DNA of 9,525 nt from JBLEFH01 sp047345645 (lineage in GTDB: Bacteria; Pseudomonadota; Alphaproteobacteria; Rhodobacterales; Rhodobacteraceae), in NCBI GenBank assembly GCA_047345645.1, contig JBLEFH010000015.1. The stretch is one strand, 5' to 3'. The notes under the pieces are model-generated. The model was not told the DNA's origin, did not search any database, and saw nothing but the letters and a program-made list of their open reading frames with translations. Below are positions 7,216-9,525 of this stretch, in pieces; position 1 is the first letter of the stretch, and each line of letters starts with the position of its first letter. Position numbers and translations under genes: made by a program.

Positions 7216-8174
7216 GCCACCCGCTGCCAGTATCCCTTCCACCGTCGCGACACGGGCGATCTCATCGCATTGCTGACCACGATCCGCGCCAGCGTCCCGT
7301 TGTCGGTGCGACGGTTATCTTCCAGCCAGGCAGCGTGGTTCGCGTACTGATAAAGGTACTGCGGTGATACGTGGTGGTGCTGGCCTTGAACCATACGGCG
7401 CAGGCGGCTGAAATAGCTTTCAACCCAATTGGTGTGCTTGCCGTGGTCGCTGTAGATCTCGGAGTGGTTCACGCGGTCAACGTAATAGCCCATGTGCAAT
7501 TCATCCCAATGGCTTGCCTCATCCGCTGACATGGTGGACAGGCGCGATACGTTCTCGTTAGCCAGCGCAACGCCCTCTGCCTCAGACTGGCCCACGAAAG
7601 GCAGTGTGCGGCCCTCACGCTCGCGCATGGCAATCACAACGCGGCGCTTGCCGGTCTGGTGGCGCTTCAAGCGACGATCCTTGCGGTCAGCCTTGGCGTT
7701 CTCTGGGCGAATATGACCGCCAAAATATGCGCCATCAATCTCAACATGACCTTCCAGAACTTCGCCCGTGTGGACTTCCAGCGCCATCGCCTCGCGCAAC
7801 TTGTGGGCCAGCACGAAGGCGGTTTTGTATTGGCAGTCCAGATCGCGTGACAGCTGAATCATGCTCACGCCCTTGGAGGCGTTCACCATGATGCAGATCG
7901 CGGCCAGCAGATCGACAAAAGCCATCTTGCGCGAGGCAAAGATTGTGCCGCTGGTCACGCTGAACTGGTGGTGACATGCCTTACACTTGAACTTGCGACG
8001 CGTGGTGATCTTGTACGCCCCATCAAAGCCGCAGCATGGGCAAACGGCTTCACCGCCTGTCTCAGGCCAGCGCATTTGGCAGAACATTTCATAGGCCGCT
8101 TCTTCGCCAGCTTTGTAAATCGAGCGCAGTGAAAGCGACCGAGATGCTGCTGAAAGGAGGAAGTGCTGTGCCAT
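7212..8174 (-). CDS. IS1595-family (ISXO2-like) transposase
   Basis: This 320-aa DDE-type transposase moves the element by acting on the 25-bp terminal repeats. A zinc ribbon at the N-terminus uses C45/C48 and C64/C67. A helix-turn-helix region follows (about 100-130). The ISXO2-like catalytic domain has D147 in VEIDGAYFGG, D218 in SADEASHWDEL and E252 in NWVESYFSRLRR, with N249 close by, so the acidic triad is intact. Length and the opening MAQHFLLSAA are usual for the family, supporting the ATG at 8172-8174. It is transcribed divergently from the small regulator, from a promoter with TTGTCA and TATATA boxes. The stop overlaps that of the convergent toxin gene, which suggests selection for compact packing inside the element. 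Confidence 0.93.
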   Translation of the reverse strand: MAQHFLLSAASRSLSLRSIYKAGEEAAYEMFCQMRWPETGGEAVCPCCGFDGAYKITTRRKFKCKACHHQFSVTSGTIFASRKMAFVDLLAAICIMVNASKGVSMIQLSRDLDCQYKTAFVLAHKLREAMALEVHTGEVLEGHVEIDGAYFGGHIRPENAKADRKDRRLKRHQTGKRRVVIAMREREGRTLPFVGQSEAEGVALANENVSRLSTMSADEASHWDELHMGYYVDRVNHSEIYSDHGKHTNWVESYFSRLRRMVQGQHHHVSPQYLYQYANHAAWLEDNRRTDNGTLARIVVSNAMRSPVSRRWKGYWQRVA

Positions 8175-8190
8175 TGTACCGTTCGTGATT

Positions 8191-8220
8191 ACCTATATCA
8201 CATATATAGTGCATATAGGT
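8191..8220. repeat. Dyad over the transposase -10 region
   Basis: ACCTATAT (8191-8198) and ATATAGGT (8213-8220) form perfect 8-bp arms with a 14-base centre. The dyad frames the first 18-bp operator-like repeat and the predicted transposase -10 box and start point. It could be an extended operator. Confidence 0.45.
8195..8212. promoter_or_regulatory. Operator-like 18-bp repeat, copy 1
   Basis: ATATCACATATATAGTGC matches the copy at 8238-8255 at 17 of 18 positions. Its core CACATATATAGTG is an imperfect palindrome, fitting a dimeric helix-turn-helix protein. It covers the minus-strand TATATA box, so a bound protein would block transposase transcription. The 68-69-aa regulator encoded next door is the obvious candidate. 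Confidence 0.65.
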
Positions 8221-8231
8221 CGCGTTGACAA
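8203..8231 (-). promoter_or_regulatory. Transposase promoter
   Basis: On the minus strand, TTGTCA (8226-8231) and TATATA (8203-8208) are separated by exactly 17 bases, close to the sigma70 consensus. The start point would fall near 8196, giving a leader of about 20 bases before the transposase ATG. The -35 box overlaps that of the divergent promoter. Confidence 0.7.
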
Positions 8232-8253
8232 TGGCAAATATCACATTTATAGT
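8225..8253 (+). promoter_or_regulatory. Promoter of the small regulator gene
   Basis: TTGACA (8225-8230, perfect -35) and TATAGT (8248-8253) lie 17 bases apart, the optimal spacing. The -10 box lies inside repeat copy 2. The start point would be about 8260, shortly before the ribosome site GAGGG. Confidence 0.78.
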
Positions 8254-8255
8254 GC
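8238..8255. promoter_or_regulatory. Operator-like 18-bp repeat, copy 2
   Basis: ATATCACATTTATAGTGC is the second copy, 43 bases from the first start to start, with one A/T difference. It covers the TATAGT box of the regulator promoter, as expected for autorepression. Confidence 0.65.
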
Positions 8256-8260
8256 CTTTA

Positions 8261-8270
8261 TCACTAGTGA
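8261..8270. repeat. Palindrome TCACTAGTGA near the regulator start
   Basis: TCACTAGTGA is a perfect 10-bp palindrome between the predicted start point and the ribosome site. Its half TCAC/GTGA resembles the CAC...GTG ends of the two 18-bp repeats, so it may be a third, shorter binding site for the same protein. Confidence 0.4.
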
Positions 8271-8279
8271 GGGCGGATG

Positions 8280-8486
8280 ATGCCAGACCAGAGCGATTGG
8301 GAAGCCAAGGCGGCGAATATTTTGAAAGCAGAACTGAAGCGACAGGGTGTAACCTACGCCCAGCTAGCAGAAATGATCGGGGACAAAGAGCCGAACGTTC
8401 GTAATAAGCTGTCACGGGGCAAGTTTAGCGCAGCGTACATGCTGCAATGCTTGACAGCGATTGGCGTGGATGACCTGCGCCTTTAG
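8280..8486 (+). CDS. Small XRE/DUF6471-type helix-turn-helix regulator
   Basis: This 68-aa protein has a compact helix-turn-helix of the DUF6471/XRE type: an amphipathic helix KAANILKAELKRQG, then VTYAQLAEMIGDKEPNVRNKLSRGKF as the DNA-binding helices, then AAYMLQCLTAIGVDDLRL. It is almost nothing but a DNA-binding domain, so it probably acts as a dimeric repressor. Two ATGs are in tandem (8277 and 8280); GAGGG at 8269-8273 is better spaced for 8280. The gene is divergent from the transposase, and the intervening 105 bases hold two promoters and two 18-bp repeats. It most likely controls transposase level and its own synthesis. The TAG stop overlaps the stop of the convergent 287-aa gene by 3 bases. 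Confidence 0.8.
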   Translation: MPDQSDWEAKAANILKAELKRQGVTYAQLAEMIGDKEPNVRNKLSRGKFSAAYMLQCLTAIGVDDLRL

Positions 8487-9346
8487 TGCAGCTCGTCGTC
8501 GTCTGGTAGGTCGATAATTTCGTGGACGTTAGTCACGGCATAAACGGAAGGCTTACCACCTACCATTCTAACGTTCACGTCTACAACAAAGCCCTTCTTG
8601 TAAATGTTGTCTTCTGCCTCTCGGATTTCATGTTTTATTCGCTCTTCGGCCATTTCTGATGCATACATCAGCGCCAAGGCTTTGCCGTGAACCTCTTCGA
8701 TGAGGACCCTCTCGCCGGAGCGCTTACCAACCGTAGCGTTGCCCACATCAGATCGAGTGAACAGCATCAGCACTCGCTCGTGGTCCGCACCAGTTGGTTT
8801 TTCGAGTTCCTTGTAAACACCATCAATCGTGACCTGCGCGTCCTTCGCTTCGCTGGTAGAGAATTGAAAAGATGCTCTAACTTGGCTCTTCCCGTCTTCG
8901 AAAGTTACGGCTTCAAGTGTCGAATTCGCGTTTGGGTCTCTGGCAATGGCCTCAGTCGCGTCTACCAATGCCTTCAATTCGCTTTTCTTCGGAGACCAGT
9001 CGCCCAAATTGCCGCTGACAAGAGATGTAATGCGCCTTCCCCATGTGCGAACAAATTGCTCTACGATGATAACTTGATCCATCTGAGCCAAAAATGGTGC
9101 AGCAGCAGCTACGTAAGGTATTAAATCAGCTTCAATGCATTTCTTGCGGACTTCTTTTACAAAAATTCGCGCTTCTGGATCGGCATCTGGGTAATTTTCC
9201 CTGATGTCGCGTCGATATTCTTCTGCCAAGGATGTAAACGCGCCAACAAAGGCATCAATCTCAACAGGTTCTTCTGTTTGTATGCGCAGGCGCAAAACGG
9301 CTGGTGCTTCACTCATCGCCTGAGTGTACGAGACAAAATCTAACAT
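8483..9346 (-). CDS. Uncharacterised cargo protein, 287 aa
   Basis: I do not recognise a family. The protein is soluble and acidic, with no signal peptide or membrane segment. Residues about 17-130 are largely helical (IDAFVGAFTSLAEEYRRDI, then IPYVAAAAPFLAQMDQVII). Residues about 130-215 look like a beta-rich domain, including VTFEDGKSQVRASFQFST and RVLMLFTRSDVGNATVGKRSGERVLIEEV. A charged helix and a final beta hairpin follow. The mixed layout with a late GKALALMYASEMAEERIKHEI segment could suggest a binding or nucleic-acid-related protein, but no catalytic motif is visible. The ATG at 9346 directly follows a TGA; an alternative ATG lies 10 codons in (9316). Neither has a strong ribosome site. 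It lies wholly within the transposon, ending 55 bases before its right end. Confidence 0.72.
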   Translation of the reverse strand: MLDFVSYTQAMSEAPAVLRLRIQTEEPVEIDAFVGAFTSLAEEYRRDIRENYPDADPEARIFVKEVRKKCIEADLIPYVAAAAPFLAQMDQVIIVEQFVRTWGRRITSLVSGNLGDWSPKKSELKALVDATEAIARDPNANSTLEAVTFEDGKSQVRASFQFSTSEAKDAQVTIDGVYKELEKPTGADHERVLMLFTRSDVGNATVGKRSGERVLIEEVHGKALALMYASEMAEERIKHEIREAEDNIYKKGFVVDVNVRMVGGKPSVYAVTNVHEIIDLPDDDELH

Positions 9347-9376
9347 TCAACCGCCATCAGAAAATTTGATCGGTGC

Positions 9377-9401
9377 TTGGTGCGTTTGATACATAAGGCC
9401 G
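9377..9401 (-). repeat. Right terminal inverted repeat
   Basis: It is the perfect inverted copy of 5793-5817. The duplicated target GGAAAGTC follows immediately at 9402. Together with the left end it defines the element to the base. Confidence 0.92.
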
Positions 9402-9409
9402 GGAAAGTC
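9402..9409. repeat. Target-site duplication, right copy
   Basis: GGAAAGTC is identical to 5785-5792 and directly adjoins the right terminal repeat. Confidence 0.9.
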
Positions 9410-9525
9410 GGCACACCGGACATAAACCTCCTGCCGGAAGGTATTCGCCAAAAACGGTCGATTTAGGTGAAAAACTCGACCTACTACATCTTGTGTTTCG
9501 CCGAGACGCTTCCGCTCAGACCGCT
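9410..9525. other. Right flank of the insertion, unassigned
   Basis: This is the original neighbour of position 5792 before insertion. A plus-strand frame (with HKPPAGRYSPKTVDLGEKL) and a minus-strand frame (with LNRPFLANTFRQEVYVRCAD) are both open to the window edge. The minus frame enters the transposon and stops at 9347-9349, directly before the start of the 287-aa gene. At 116 bases the stretch is too short to decide which strand codes. Confidence 0.3.

Larger units (their letters stand above)
5793..9401. mobile_element. IS1595-family transposon with five cargo genes
   Basis: The 3609-bp element is bounded by perfect 25-bp terminal inverted repeats and an exact 8-bp target duplication. 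It encodes an IS1595-type transposase (minus strand). It also carries a 134-aa protein, a Panacea antitoxin-toxin pair, a small XRE/DUF6471-type regulator and a 287-aa protein of unknown role. The length is far above that of a simple IS1595 insertion (roughly 0.7-1.1 kb), but passenger genes are a known trait of this family. Intact ends, an exact duplication and an unbroken transposase gene suggest a recent, possibly still active insertion. The toxin-antitoxin pair would favour retention of the element. Confidence 0.9.

Noticed and set aside
8195..8255. CRISPR-like spacing of two 18-bp repeats.
   Set aside because: There are only two copies, each over a promoter -10 box, with no third regular unit and no cas genes. 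An operator pair explains them better.
8687..9124. Long plus-strand frame opposite the 287-aa gene, and similar long frames opposite mkoA (for example 4576-5010).
   Set aside because: They are antisense to well-supported genes, have no ribosome sites, and have composition typical of shadow frames.
5792..9402. 26-bp inverted repeats read as an invertible DNA segment that swaps the 3' ends of two flanking frames (both read GLMYQTHQ in frame).
   Set aside because: The exact 8-bp direct repeat at the outer edges and the IS1595 transposase inside explain the structure as a transposon. The shared peptide is simply the terminal repeat read in the same frame, and the 26th base pair belongs to the target duplication.
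9347..9525. Partial minus-strand gene upstream of and abutting the 287-aa gene, as if in an operon.
   Set aside because: The frame crosses the transposon boundary at 9401/9402, so its last 17 codons are element sequence. It is a chimera made by the insertion at best.

Overview
The window looks like part of a genomic or plasmid island from a Gram-negative bacterium, most likely an alphaproteobacterium. The tyrosine-recombinase tail, the IS1595-type transposase and the DUF6471-type regulator are all of kinds I associate with that class, including sphingomonads. This placement rests on protein resemblance only; there is no rRNA or other phylogenetic marker.

Left edge (1-315): the last 62 residues of a tyrosine recombinase, followed by two short GC-rich hairpins. 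Centre (316-5495, minus strand): a two-gene operon whose stop and start overlap as TAATG. The first gene encodes a 1137-aa protein with an N-terminal protein-kinase-like domain and a C-terminal UPF1/COG1112-type SF1 helicase. The second encodes a 588-aa phospholipase-D-fold nuclease with two HKD motifs. This pair matches the type I Mokosh anti-phage system (MkoA + MkoB). The kinase-like domain appears degenerate: the DFG aspartate is replaced by glycine and the catalytic-loop asparagine by cysteine.

Right half (5793-9401): a complete 3609-bp IS1595-family transposon. Its ends are perfect 25-bp inverted repeats, flanked by an exact 8-bp target duplication (GGAAAGTC). Besides the transposase it carries five cargo genes: a 134-aa uncharacterised protein, a Panacea (SocA/DUF4065) antitoxin with its overlapping toxin partner, a 68-69-aa DUF6471/XRE-like regulator, and a 287-aa uncharacterised protein.

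The transposase and the small regulator are divergently transcribed from two sigma70-type promoters that share one -35 region. Each -10 box lies inside one copy of a nearly identical 18-bp repeat. This predicts that the regulator represses both itself and the transposase. The transposase and the 287-aa gene end convergently against their neighbours, with 4-nt overlaps at the stops. The cargo therefore appears built into the element rather than casually captured. The insertion lies about 290 bp upstream of mkoA and interrupts a locus I could not identify.
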